Part shown: piece by piece, positions 23,395 to 31,842 of the stretch
How positions within the stretch are numbered: position 1 is the stretch's first letter
Layout of the letters: each line of letters opens with the position of its first letter
Program-made: the position numbers and the translations under genes
The notes under the pieces: generated by a model
The model's input: only the letters and a program-made list of their open reading frames with translations
What the model was told of the DNA's origin: nothing
Database searches by the model: none
From: Inconstantimicrobium porci
Lineage (GTDB): Bacteria; Bacillota; Clostridia; Clostridiales; Clostridiaceae
Direction: 5' to 3'
DNA length: 45,177 bases
NCBI RefSeq assembly: GCF_009696465.1
Contig: NZ_VULX01000021.1
Coordinates: forward strand, 1-45,177

Positions 23395-23508
23395 ATGCTT
23401 AAATATTTATTAAAGTTTTGTATGTACATGATTCCAATGATAATAGGCATGATTCTTTATTATAGTCTAGATAGAGATATCAAACTTACTCCTAATAAAA
23501 CTAAATAA
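23395..23508 (+). pseudogene. Truncated copy of the small membrane protein gene
   Basis: The 37-residue frame MLKYLLKFCMYMIPMIIGMI, then LYYSLDRDIKLTPNKTK, aligns with the start of the product of 23010 (MLNFLYRFCPFVIPMVICMF). The shared features are the RFC/KFC-xx-IPM pattern and the acidic turn afterwards. The rest is missing, and there is no ribosome site. It could be a small single-helix protein, but decay is more likely. Confidence 0.5.
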
Positions 23509-23551
23509 CATAAAAATAAGGAGTGGACATGCCATCCCTGTTTTAATCTAA

Positions 23552-24034
23552 TTATAATAAAATTATCTCATAGTCTAGATAATCTCCTGAAAAATCGGAA
23601 GCTGTATTATTGCTTCTTCTTTGAGCAAGTTTAAAGCCACAGCTTTCATAGTTTTTAGGTGCAATTAAATTATCATTTGTACCTACGATTATCTTTTTAA
23701 GACCGTCGTATTGCTTAATTCTGTTAAGTGCCTCAGTAAGCTGTCTTTTCCCATATCCATTTCCTTTGTATTTAGATGCAATGCAGTTGTGACCAACTTC
23801 AACATACTCTGGGCAGTTCCTTGGGTCCCATGAAATATGTCCAATAGGCTCGCCATCCAGTACTGTTATAAATCCGTACTTGTCAGCAATATCTAGGTTA
23901 TCAAAGAAAAAATTATCAAAGTCTATCCAGTCCTTCTCAAAACACTTTCTGTACCTGTCATCAAATGCTTTCTTCATAATAGGTGTAAGCACACTAATAT
24001 CTTCTTCCACTAACGGTTTAAACTTAATATTCAT
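23552..24034 (-). CDS. GNAT family N-acetyltransferase
   Basis: The start is at the ATG at 24034, eight bases behind AGGAG; a GTG at 24043 is also open. The 160-residue protein has CIASKYKGNGYGKRQLTEAL as its acetyl-CoA loop and APKNYESCGFKLAQRRSNNT as its late helix. GEPIGHISWDPRNCPEYVEV forms the central strands. The substrate is unknown. It is preceded by hairpin array B and followed by the duplicated small membrane genes. Confidence 0.85.
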   Translation of the reverse strand: MNIKFKPLVEEDISVLTPIMKKAFDDRYRKCFEKDWIDFDNFFFDNLDIADKYGFITVLDGEPIGHISWDPRNCPEYVEVGHNCIASKYKGNGYGKRQLTEALNRIKQYDGLKKIIVGTNDNLIAPKNYESCGFKLAQRRSNNTASDFSGDYLDYEIILL

Positions 24035-24091
24035 TTCAATCACTCCTTTTTAAATTTATAATTTAGATTTTAAAATTTAAAATTGAAGGAG

Positions 24092-24234
24092 GAAACTCCC
24101 TAAAGGAGTTTCTGAAATGGAATAAGGTGGACAAGCCATCACCTATAAAAGTTAAATTGCGTTCAGCAATTTAACAGGAGGTTTGGAGGAGAATCCTCCA
24201 TTTAATTAAATTCATGGCGAAGCTTCATGAATTT
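24092..24234. repeat. Tandem hairpin array B
   Basis: Five hairpins occur in a row: GAAACTCC/GGAGTTTC (24092-24112), AGGTG/CACCT (24125-24144), GTTAAATTGC/GCAATTTAAC (24151-24175), TGGAGGA/TCCTCCA (24184-24200) and AAATTCATG/CATGAATTT (24208-24234). AT-rich, roughly inverted segments flank the array (24060-24083 and 24240-24272). The fourth hairpin and its flanks match array A. Confidence 0.65.
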
Positions 24235-24321
24235 TAACCATAATTCTAAATTTTAAATCTTAAATTTTAAATTCTTATTTCATCACTCTGCTTTCAGCTT
24301 TCATCATTTTTTTCAGCTTTC

Positions 24322-25032
24322 TTAATTTTCAATAGCAATATACACATTCATATAGTCCTGTCCGTCTTTTTCATACTCATATTCAAAGCACGGCAAAACG
24401 TTATCATCTTCCCTATGATTGTACCCATTTACCTGCATGTAAGACTGAATTATCTTGTATGCATTAGGAATAGTATCAAAAGGTGATTCCTTGTAGTTCT
24501 TAATTGTAATTACTGCATATTTACACTCATCCTGACTTGCTATCTCCACTGATTTGCAGTCTATCTTAAAATCTTCTGGCAGAATGCAGGCTGCTGCATA
24601 ACCATGCATATGAAATACATTGATCTGCTGCTGATTTACAAACGGAAAGTCCCAGCCGATTATTTTAAGTTCATATCCTGGTACATCAAGTAAACCACTA
24701 TCCTTAGCCCACATCTTCATATGATTTATGGCATCGCCTTCAGGATCATGACTTATCACAGCATATCGAGCCATCTTGAATTTCTCAACATTCTCAATAT
24801 GTACTGCAGAATATGCATCACCTGATACATTCATATCCTTTCTTAACAGTTCATCCATGGAACATGAAAAAAAGCTGCAAAGTTCAAAAACCTTCTCCAT
24901 CTCTGGATAAGCATTGTCTGATTCCCATTTTGATATAGTCTGTCTTGAAACATGCATTATTTCTGCAAGATCTTCCTGAGTCATATTGTTATGCATTTTT
25001 CTCAGGAAAAGAAGATTACTTCCAAATGACAT
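24322..25032 (-). CDS. XRE-type regulator with GyrI-like effector domain
   Basis: The protein has 236 residues. The N-terminal 65 residues are a Cro/CI helix-turn-helix (LRKMHNNMTQEDLAEIMHVS, then RQTISKWESDNAYPEMEKVF). Residues ~80-236 (KMARYAVISHDPEGDAINHM to EYEYEKDGQDYMNVYIAIEN) form a GyrI/AraC effector-binding domain, which binds small hydrophobic or cationic ligands. Fusion of this domain to an XRE head rather than AraC or MerR is uncommon but known. A target is not evident; the nearest candidates are the hydrolase and isomerase-like genes upstream. AAAGGGGGTA precedes the ATG. Confidence 0.85.
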   Translation of the reverse strand: MSFGSNLLFLRKMHNNMTQEDLAEIMHVSRQTISKWESDNAYPEMEKVFELCSFFSCSMDELLRKDMNVSGDAYSAVHIENVEKFKMARYAVISHDPEGDAINHMKMWAKDSGLLDVPGYELKIIGWDFPFVNQQQINVFHMHGYAAACILPEDFKIDCKSVEIASQDECKYAVITIKNYKESPFDTIPNAYKIIQSYMQVNGYNHREDDNVLPCFEYEYEKDGQDYMNVYIAIEN

Positions 25033-25196
25033 TATATCTACCCCCTTTTTCTATAGCTAAATTATACAGAAACTTACATCATCACTCCACCAAGTTCAGC
25101 TATCATTTTTAAAATATTTCGCACCTTCAGGTTGCACTATTTTTACTTGGATACAAAAAAGATTACTGGGAAGCTTAACTCCAGCAATCTTTTTAT

Positions 25197-25655
25197 TTAT
25201 TTTGCTGCATCTATAGTATTTAGAATTCTATCCACATTTTTAGCTGCTTTTGATAGTTCTTCATCTAAAATCATATGTCCACTATAATCAAAATTAATTA
25301 CTTCAAGGTTTTTAACAGACTTTTTATACTTTGCTATATCTTCATCTGTAAGATTAGATTCAATTTTTGACTCTTTATCATTCCCCCTGAATAACCATAC
25401 TGGACAATTCATTTTTTCTAAATCTTCATAAAACTCATGATAAACAGACTCATGCTCTATACCATCAAGAGTATGCTTTGTCACAAAATTTCCAAGTTTA
25501 ACTCCATTGTATATCATATTGTACCAGAACTCTCCCGCTCCCTCAGGCAATTTTGTATGAATAGCTGGATAATCTAGAATAATAATTCCTGATGCTATAT
25601 CAGGATGCTTAGATAAGAATCCGAGCATATATGAAACACCTTCATTATTACAATT
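25197..25655 (-). pseudogene. Alpha/beta hydrolase lacking its N-terminal third
   Basis: The frame opens after a TAA near 25656 and reads NCNNEGVSYMLGFLSKHPDI. EGVSYM sits at the nucleophile elbow (G-x-S-x-x), with Ser as presumed nucleophile. It continues through the cap region and CPVWLFRGNDKES, holding the catalytic Asp strand, to the DYSGHMILDEE His. The strands before the elbow and the oxyanion loop are absent, so the fold cannot form. A start at 25628 is open but lacks the Ser. It lies between the isomerase-like gene and the XRE regulator. Confidence 0.65.
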
Positions 25656-25680
25656 TTATGTGTTATCTTTTCTGGCATTT

Positions 25681-26463
25681 TTATTTATTCCCCCTCCTAT
25701 TTTTCTTAAGCCATTTTATTGATTCTTCCATATACTCATTTTGAGGTTCTAATGACCACACTGCATTTGGTGAGTACTGCTCTGATAGGTCTAGAACATT
25801 ATTAATATCAATATTTCCATTAGTAAGGCCAAGATGTTCATCATTGTTATGGTTCTTTATATACTGACTGCCATGATTATTATGAAGATGGTAATAACCG
25901 ATTCTATCCCCAAGTTCGATAATCCATTCTTCAACGCTAATCTTAGAATTTGCATGCGCATGTCCAATATCCAGGCAGACCTTTAGTCTTTTATCGTTAA
26001 CTGCATCAATTTCAGCTTTAATGATATCAGCATCCAGTTCAAACTGATTTTCAAGACAGATAGTAATTGAATCACCCTTATTTTCAAAAAACTCACGCCA
26101 GAACTTTTCTGCCCTCTCTACCCACTTTGGCGGATATGATGAACCAGGAATATAGCCATTGTGAAAGACTATTTCGCTGCAGCCTAATTTTTTTGCAGTA
26201 TCATATGCAAAATTTATCATGTTCATTGTCTCATTCCTGATGCCATGTATCTTGCTTCCTAAATTCAAATCCCAGTAAGGAGCATGCAAACTCTTTCCCT
26301 TATTCAGCAGCTTGAGTTTATCACGATGATGCTCTATAACTTTATCCATATTATCTAAATACGGATCAGTAAAAGTCTGAACTTCTATGCCAAGATTATA
26401 TTTTTCAGACAGCTTAATTATCCTGTCGAATTCCCCATTATCACATAATCTTATATCTTTCAT
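25681..26463 (-). CDS. TIM-barrel sugar phosphate isomerase/epimerase-like protein
   Basis: The 260-residue protein resembles the xylose-isomerase-like/AP endonuclease 2 superfamily. Metal ligands are expected at His in GKSLHAPYWD, His in EIVFHNGYIPG, Glu in ITICLENQF, Asp-His in VCLDIGHAHAN, His in YYHLHNNHGS, and Glu in WSLEPQN. The spacing fits sugar isomerases such as IolE/IolI rather than endonuclease IV. The substrate is unknown. AGGAGGAAAATA precedes the ATG. It is separated by only 25 bp from the remains of the hydrolase gene. Confidence 0.8.
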   Translation of the reverse strand: MKDIRLCDNGEFDRIIKLSEKYNLGIEVQTFTDPYLDNMDKVIEHHRDKLKLLNKGKSLHAPYWDLNLGSKIHGIRNETMNMINFAYDTAKKLGCSEIVFHNGYIPGSSYPPKWVERAEKFWREFFENKGDSITICLENQFELDADIIKAEIDAVNDKRLKVCLDIGHAHANSKISVEEWIIELGDRIGYYHLHNNHGSQYIKNHNNDEHLGLTNGNIDINNVLDLSEQYSPNAVWSLEPQNEYMEESIKWLKKNRRGNK

Positions 26464-26565
26464 TATTTTCCTCCTTTTAATTATTTCTTGCTTATTGCCA
26501 AAAAATGAATTTATCTTTTATTATACCACATTTTGTAATCGAGACAGTAACACATCATTCTTTGC

Positions 26566-26629
26566 TTACTAAAGGACGAAATTGTATTATACCATTTTTT
26601 TGAATTATCCTATAAACCCTTTATTTTTA
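26566..26629 (+). repeat. Tail segment of the dispersed structured repeat (copy 4, decayed front)
   Basis: TTACTAAAGGACGAAATTG, a TACCATT motif and TAAACCCTTTATTTTT match 31602-31663 in order and spacing. The upstream structured core is hardly recognisable. A detached right arm, CCATATGTCTT, occurs at 26700-26711. Confidence 0.6.
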
Positions 26630-26715
26630 AGACTTTATGGTATTATAAAACGATATTTTTAAATGCAATTTCCTAGGCATTAAAAGGGGAGCTTGTCCTT
26701 TCCATATGTCTTTTT

Positions 26716-28323
26716 TCAAACTTTCTCATCTATTACCTTGTACCACTTACTCTGAGCTTCATACATTTCTTTATACTTGCCATCTTTATTTATTAGTTCA
26801 TCATGTGTTCCAATCTGTACTATTTTTCCCTTATCAAGCACCACAATCTTATCTGCAATCTTAGCTGAACCGAGTCTATGAGTTACAATTACAGCAGTCT
26901 TTCCTTGAGACATCTGCTTAAACTTTTTATAAAGCTTTGTTTCCTCAATTGGATCTATTGCAGCTGTTGGCTCATCAAGAACCCTAAGTGAAGCAGGACT
27001 TACTATTGCTCTTGCCATGGCTGTTCTCTGCCACTGACCGCCTGAAATGTCTACCCCGTCTTCATTAATTTTGCCAAGGTTACTGTTTAGTCCATTTGGA
27101 AGATGCTCTGCTGCTTCCTTGAGGTCAATAATATCAAGCGCTTCATTAATCCTGTCATTGCTACAGCCATTAACATCTCCCAGTGCAACATTGTCTTTAA
27201 GTGAAATATAAAACTTAGCAAAATCCTGATAAACAACAGAAAACATAGATTTTAACTGTGATTGGCTGTAATTTTTTATTGAAAGGTTATTTATGAGAAT
27301 TTCTCCAGTAAAATCTTCATATAATCCAGTGATAAGCTTTGTAATTGTAGTCTTGCCAGCGCCATTAATTCCTACAAAAGCATAATGTTTTCCCTCTTCT
27401 ATTTTAAAATTCATACCTTTTAAAATAAATCTATCTGTGCCTGGGTATTTAAATGAAACATTTTTAAATTCAAGAGACTCAACACTCACAGGTGTTTTAC
27501 AAGGCTTATCAAGATATTCAGCTTTTCCCTGAAGCTTAACAAGACTTGTTAAATCAACAAGATACTCTTTGTTTTTTGCAAGTCCATCAACATATTTAGG
27601 CATCTGCCATGAAAGACTTTGGATAAGTGATATCACATTGCCTGCAATTGCAATAAACAAGCCTATTGTAAGCTTTCCTGACCTTACTGGAAAAACAAGA
27701 ATAACAATGATGACTGATGATAGAAATGCTGTAATAATTCCGCTCAGTTTAGCCTTAGCGAACCATTTAAGGTTCACTCTGAATCTTACTTTTCTGAATT
27801 TCTCATACTGACTGCGATATTTATCATTTACTCTGCCGCTGTACTGAAAAAGAGCTCTTTCTTCAACTGCTTCACGTCCATTCAATACTTCAGAAAGATA
27901 TGAAACTCTCCTATAATATTTTTGAGCCATCCTGCTGGCTTCATAACTTGCTTTTCCAGCTTTTAACGCAATAAGGAAAAGCGGTACTGATATAAGCACT
28001 ATAAATACTGCTGTCCACCAAACCTGCATAAGCAACACAAACAATATTCCAAGAACATTAATTATCAACGCTACCATATCAAAAAGCTGGCTGAAAGCAT
28101 TTGTACACTGTTTTTCATGTTCTTTGCATACCCTGGAGATAAGATCCCAGCTGTCCTGATTTTCTATATAGTTATATTTTAAAGAAGCAACTTTTTCAAC
28201 AAGTGAAACCCTGAAATTTTCCCTCAGCATATTTTCAAGTTTTGCTTCTGCAACTTCTACAATATGTGGCGAAAGCCTTAAATATGCTGTACATAAAACA
28301 ACAAATGTTATAGAGTATCTCAC
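26716..28323 (-). CDS. ABC exporter half-transporter, N-terminally truncated
   Basis: The 535-residue protein has the transmembrane domain from about the second helix onward, and a full ATP-binding domain. Walker A is VGINGAGKTT, the signature is ISGGQWQR, Walker B is LRVLDEPTAA and the H-loop is VTHRLG. Type IV exporters of this kind have ~580-600 residues with six helices; here about 50-60 residues including the first helix are missing. At the break, an Rpn nuclease fragment reads in another frame directly into the ABC start. Without the first helix it is probably inactive, although the frame is open throughout. A usual Walker B hydrophobic position is Arg, slightly odd. Confidence 0.8.
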   Translation of the reverse strand: MRYSITFVVLCTAYLRLSPHIVEVAEAKLENMLRENFRVSLVEKVASLKYNYIENQDSWDLISRVCKEHEKQCTNAFSQLFDMVALIINVLGILFVLLMQVWWTAVFIVLISVPLFLIALKAGKASYEASRMAQKYYRRVSYLSEVLNGREAVEERALFQYSGRVNDKYRSQYEKFRKVRFRVNLKWFAKAKLSGIITAFLSSVIIVILVFPVRSGKLTIGLFIAIAGNVISLIQSLSWQMPKYVDGLAKNKEYLVDLTSLVKLQGKAEYLDKPCKTPVSVESLEFKNVSFKYPGTDRFILKGMNFKIEEGKHYAFVGINGAGKTTITKLITGLYEDFTGEILINNLSIKNYSQSQLKSMFSVVYQDFAKFYISLKDNVALGDVNGCSNDRINEALDIIDLKEAAEHLPNGLNSNLGKINEDGVDISGGQWQRTAMARAIVSPASLRVLDEPTAAIDPIEETKLYKKFKQMSQGKTAVIVTHRLGSAKIADKIVVLDKGKIVQIGTHDELINKDGKYKEMYEAQSKWYKVIDEKV

Positions 28324-28441
28324 TTATATAGAAGAACAGCCTTAATGGCATTCTGTAGTCAATAGTTGACTGAAATTCAAGAAGTACATAAAAAATAACT
28401 TCACCATCATTTATATTAGCACTATAAACTATATCAGATTC
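28313..28441 (-). pseudogene. Catalytic-core fragment of an Rpn-family nuclease
   Basis: In the frame after a TAG at 28442-28444 the sequence reads ESDIVYSANINDGEVIFYVL, then LEFQSTIDYRMPLRLFFYIS. This is the core of Rpn/PD-(D/E)XK transposases, with the E-x-Q of the active site (LLEFQS) and the MPLRLxxY helix start. It stops being Rpn-like exactly where the ABC exporter frame begins. The head and tail of the gene are missing. Confidence 0.7.
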
Positions 28442-28449
28442 CTATACTT

Positions 28450-30711
28450 TTACTCCACATTCTTTAGTGCATCTACCATTGGAATCTTTCCAATCTTTCT
28501 ATTTTCAATAAGTGCAACTACCAGGTATGCGATGATTCCCATTATGGCCATTTCTAAGTAAACCTTAGGTTCAATGTATAATGGCAGCCATCCTGAATAT
28601 TCATACATTACATTCTTATAGATTGCTTTCATGACTGCTCCTGCTATTGGAAGTGTTACAAGAGTTGATGCTACAACCACTATGGTGTTGGACATCATAT
28701 AAAGTCTGCTTATTTCTCTATTCTCATAGCCAAGTATCTTCAGCATGGAAATTGATGTCGAGTTTTTCTCGATGATAAGTTTGCAAAGAAGGTAGACGAT
28801 CAGCATGTAAAGCACTACTGAAAATACATTTACCATATGGAACATGTCGCCCATTGATACCTTAAGTTGTCTTGTAACCTTAGTCAGGTCATCTTTTGTA
28901 ATATCTGAATAAATAATTTTTTCATCTATATCAGTTATCTTTTTATCTGAGAAATAACCATTGAAGAAATTCTTATCATTATTGAATATTATATTGTACT
29001 GCTTCCTTGGCATAAATACTGAAAGTGCTGCTGGATAATCGTAAATACCTTTGACTTTAAAACTGTATCTCTTATCCTCATACTGCTCTTTCAATGTTAT
29101 ACTGTCACCAGTCTTAATATCATATTTCTCTGCAAATCCACCTGAAATATATACGCCGTCATCTGGCAGGTCAGCTTTTATATACTTGCTGTTATCACTT
29201 ATACCATAAATGCTTATGTCTTCAGCTTTTCTATTCTCTACTGTTGTTTTAAGAGAAGTCATGCAGAACTTCTCAGCACAATCAGTCTTTGTCGCAACCG
29301 GCATCTTTAAAACATACTGATGATTAGAAATCATGTTATTAAGTATACTTTCCTGATAATTATTAATAAGCGGTGAAAGCATCATGCCAAAAAGAAGCAG
29401 AATGTTTGCAAATCCAATTCCAATAAGAAGCATGATATAACCTGGAATGTTCTGTCCTATTACACGAAGACGGAAACGGCTCATGAATTTAAAATTAGGA
29501 AGACGTATAGCTTTTGCTCTCTGATTTTTCTTAAGATCTCTTCTTATGAACTTAAGTGGTGAAAGAGAAAGCTTGTTTACAAGTATCACAAAATTAATCA
29601 GCATCATGATGATTAGTGGTACAACTGTTGTTAAAACAAACGCATTGCCGTTCCAGATTGTCTTGTAAGTTGGCAGGCTGTAACTTCCGTAATAAAGTCC
29701 TGCTGCGATATTCTTGAATACTGTATAACCAAGGATATTACCTACAATACATGATATGACGCATACTATAAGCGGCATTGTCATGTAGTGTCTTACCATC
29801 TCGCCCTTAGTATATCCTGAAGCCCTCAGTGTTCCAATTACTGATGACTCATTTACAATTGTGTTGCTTGTTGTTATTGCAAATACAAATGCCATTATTG
29901 CGATCAAGATATAAAGAAGTGTAAGCATCATTGACTTGTCTCCACCCATATCATTGCCTGTAAAATGTATTGCCTGATTTAAAAAGGCAGGTGTATAACC
30001 ATTTAAAACCACATTTCTGTTAACTACTTTTGTAAAGTCATCTGACATCTTCTTTTCATCTATGTCATCAGCAGGTTTCTTGTCATATTTCCATGAATAA
30101 TTGTAATGAACCCTGCTTTTATCATAAAACTCTTCAGCGCCTTCTTTTGTCATAACTGCTGTACCAAACTTAACAGCATCAAACATCATGTCTGAGTTAT
30201 CTGAAAAAAGTGCACTGTAGTCAGATAATGCTACAAGCCCTGTAATCTTTAGCTTCTTATCACCACATGTAATGATGTCGCCTACTGATATCTTATTATT
30301 GTCAGCATACATTCTGTCAACTGCAATTTCATCTTTTGACTCTGGGAATTTTCCTTTCATCAGACATGCTTTATTAACATCATCCCTAATATTGAAAATT
30401 CTAAGAGTACTTTCATTTGACTTGATTTTAGTTTTTTCCTCAGTGTAATAATTATTATATAAAGTAACTTTGCCATCTTTCTCTATATTTTTTATAGTCT
30501 CATCATTTATCTTATCGCCTGTTTCAAAGTTTCCATCTTCAATATTGTACTTTGTAAAACTTTCATTATATGCTGCAAGCATACTGCCATCTGCAACAAG
30601 GAAACCTGAGATAAAACCTATTGTTGCAGCCAGGAATAAGAATATAACAATGTATTTTCCCATTTCAGATTTAAGTTCTTTTGGCAGTCTCTTTCTTAGT
30701 GGATTCTTCAT
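28450..30711 (-). CDS. ABC transporter permease with two FtsX domains
   Basis: The start at the ATG at 30711 (MKNPLRKRLPKELKSEMGKY) follows the ATPase gene by 13 bp; the frame also opens further upstream. The 753-residue protein has one N-terminal helix (about 20-38) and an extracytoplasmic domain. An FtsX three-helix block follows (about 265-400), with AITTSNTIVNESSVIGTLRA and SGYT as the conserved motif. A central helix, a second outside domain and a second FtsX block (about 625-745) complete it. This is the ten-helix layout of bacterial peptide-resistance/lipoprotein-type (BceB/YtrF-like) permeases. It acts with the upstream ATPase. The substrate is unknown. Confidence 0.87.
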   Translation of the reverse strand: MKNPLRKRLPKELKSEMGKYIVIFLFLAATIGFISGFLVADGSMLAAYNESFTKYNIEDGNFETGDKINDETIKNIEKDGKVTLYNNYYTEEKTKIKSNESTLRIFNIRDDVNKACLMKGKFPESKDEIAVDRMYADNNKISVGDIITCGDKKLKITGLVALSDYSALFSDNSDMMFDAVKFGTAVMTKEGAEEFYDKSRVHYNYSWKYDKKPADDIDEKKMSDDFTKVVNRNVVLNGYTPAFLNQAIHFTGNDMGGDKSMMLTLLYILIAIMAFVFAITTSNTIVNESSVIGTLRASGYTKGEMVRHYMTMPLIVCVISCIVGNILGYTVFKNIAAGLYYGSYSLPTYKTIWNGNAFVLTTVVPLIIMMLINFVILVNKLSLSPLKFIRRDLKKNQRAKAIRLPNFKFMSRFRLRVIGQNIPGYIMLLIGIGFANILLLFGMMLSPLINNYQESILNNMISNHQYVLKMPVATKTDCAEKFCMTSLKTTVENRKAEDISIYGISDNSKYIKADLPDDGVYISGGFAEKYDIKTGDSITLKEQYEDKRYSFKVKGIYDYPAALSVFMPRKQYNIIFNNDKNFFNGYFSDKKITDIDEKIIYSDITKDDLTKVTRQLKVSMGDMFHMVNVFSVVLYMLIVYLLCKLIIEKNSTSISMLKILGYENREISRLYMMSNTIVVVASTLVTLPIAGAVMKAIYKNVMYEYSGWLPLYIEPKVYLEMAIMGIIAYLVVALIENRKIGKIPMVDALKNVE

Positions 30712-30724
30712 CCCCATTCCCCCT

Positions 30725-31423
30725 TTACCATTCAAGATCCTGAGCACATACTTTTTCCTCATTTATATAATTCTTTCTTATTTCACCGTCTCTTATTTTG
30801 ATTACCCTGTCAGCCATGTTCTTGATGGCATCATTGTGAGTTACCATGATTACAGTATTTCCATACTTTGTATTAACATCTTCGATAAGCTTTAAAATTT
30901 CTTTTGAAGTCTTGTAATCAAGAGCTCCAGTAGGTTCATCACATATTAATATGTCAGGATTCTTGATGATTGCCCTACCGATTGCTGTTCTCTGCTGCTG
31001 GCCACCTGATAACTGATTAGGAAGCTTGTGTCTGTGTTCATACAGACCAAGAGTTTTTAAAAGATCATTTATTTCAAGTGGTGAATCACTAAGATATGCA
31101 CCAACCTCTATGTTTTCCTTCACATTCAGATTAGGTATAAGGTTGTACATCTGAAATATGTAGCCAAGATGCTTTCTTCTGTATCTTGTAAGCTTCTTTT
31201 CATTCATGTCTATTGTCTTTTCACCTTTAATGGCTATATATCCGCTGTCTGCCTGATCAATCCCGCCTATTATATTAAGCAGAGTTGATTTTCCTGAACC
31301 TGATGGTCCAAGCAGTACGCATATCTCGCCCTTTTCAACTCCAGCACTTATTCCTTTTAAAACTTCAACTCTGTTTCCATCATATCCATATCCCTTTTTA
31401 AGATTACTAATTTCAATAAACAT
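30725..31423 (-). CDS. MacB/LolD-type ABC transporter ATP-binding protein
   Basis: The 232-residue protein is complete. Walker A is LLGPSGSGKSTLLNIIGGID, the Q-loop GYIFQMYNLIPNL, the signature LSGGQQQR, Walker B ILICDEPTGALD and the H-loop MVTHND. The phrase GALDYKTS is typical of the MacB/LolD/BceA group that pairs with FtsX-type permeases. GGAGGAG precedes the ATG. A consensus promoter lies upstream, at 31473-31501. The pair forms a two-gene operon on the minus strand; no dedicated regulator is adjacent. Confidence 0.92.
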   Translation of the reverse strand: MFIEISNLKKGYGYDGNRVEVLKGISAGVEKGEICVLLGPSGSGKSTLLNIIGGIDQADSGYIAIKGEKTIDMNEKKLTRYRRKHLGYIFQMYNLIPNLNVKENIEVGAYLSDSPLEINDLLKTLGLYEHRHKLPNQLSGGQQQRTAIGRAIIKNPDILICDEPTGALDYKTSKEILKLIEDVNTKYGNTVIMVTHNDAIKNMADRVIKIRDGEIRKNYINEEKVCAQDLEW

Positions 31424-31472
31424 AAAATCACTCCTCCTTCAAACAAACACATGAGCACTTGTTCATATATTC

Positions 31473-31501
31473 ATAATATAACTGCAATTTACCTCTGTCA
31501 A
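31473..31501 (-). promoter_or_regulatory. Sigma-A promoter of the ABC pair
   Basis: TTGACA (31496-31501, minus strand) and TATTAT (31473-31478) are separated by exactly 17 bp, 50 bp from the ATPase start. An imperfect inverted sequence (GAACAAGTG...) between promoter and gene might be an operator. Confidence 0.7.
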
Positions 31502-31523
31502 TATAATATGGTAATAATACAGG

Positions 31524-31663
31524 CTGGAAGACATATTCCGAAGCCGACCTCGTTCCCTGCGGCTCTCCAAGTCGTTTCTTCACATGTCTTTCACCCCTTG
31601 ATGACTAAAGGACGAAATTGCATTCTACCATTCTTTTACACAAACGTGTAAACCCTTTATTTT
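31524..31663 (+). repeat. Dispersed structured repeat, copy 5 with full tail
   Basis: GGAAGACAT (31526-31534) pairs with ATGTCTTTC (31584-31592). The core has CCGAAGCCGACCTCG and CTCTCCAAGTCG, here with an extra inner stem AGCCG/CGGCT. The tail TGACTAAAGGACGAAATTG to TAAACCCTTTATTTT is shared with 26566-26629. At 140 bp this is the longest copy. Confidence 0.75.
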
Positions 31664-31697
31664 CATACCGCTGATTTAGCAGATAAATTATTTCACT

Positions 31698-31712
31698 TGA
31701 TAATGACTATCA
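31698..31712. promoter_or_regulatory. Fur-box-like site
   Basis: TGATAATGACTATCA matches the 7-1-7 Fur motif (TGATAATnATTATCA) at all but one position. It lies 131 bp before the fliB start. A TATAAT at 31802-31807 is the likely -10 of fliB, so the site is well upstream of that promoter. Confidence 0.55.
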
Positions 31713-31842
31713 TTCCATATATAAGTTTATTCTTACAAAAAATGTTTGTCAAGAGCGCGTATGGAAAAAACTTTAAAAGATACTCTGTAAAATTTCTGTG
31801 TTATAATTGTATAGATATTATTAATTTTGCGAGGTAATATGC

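Noticed and set aside
31451-31651. 66-residue plus-strand frame
   Set aside because: It lies in the promoter of the ABC pair and the dispersed repeat; no ribosome site or recognisable domain.
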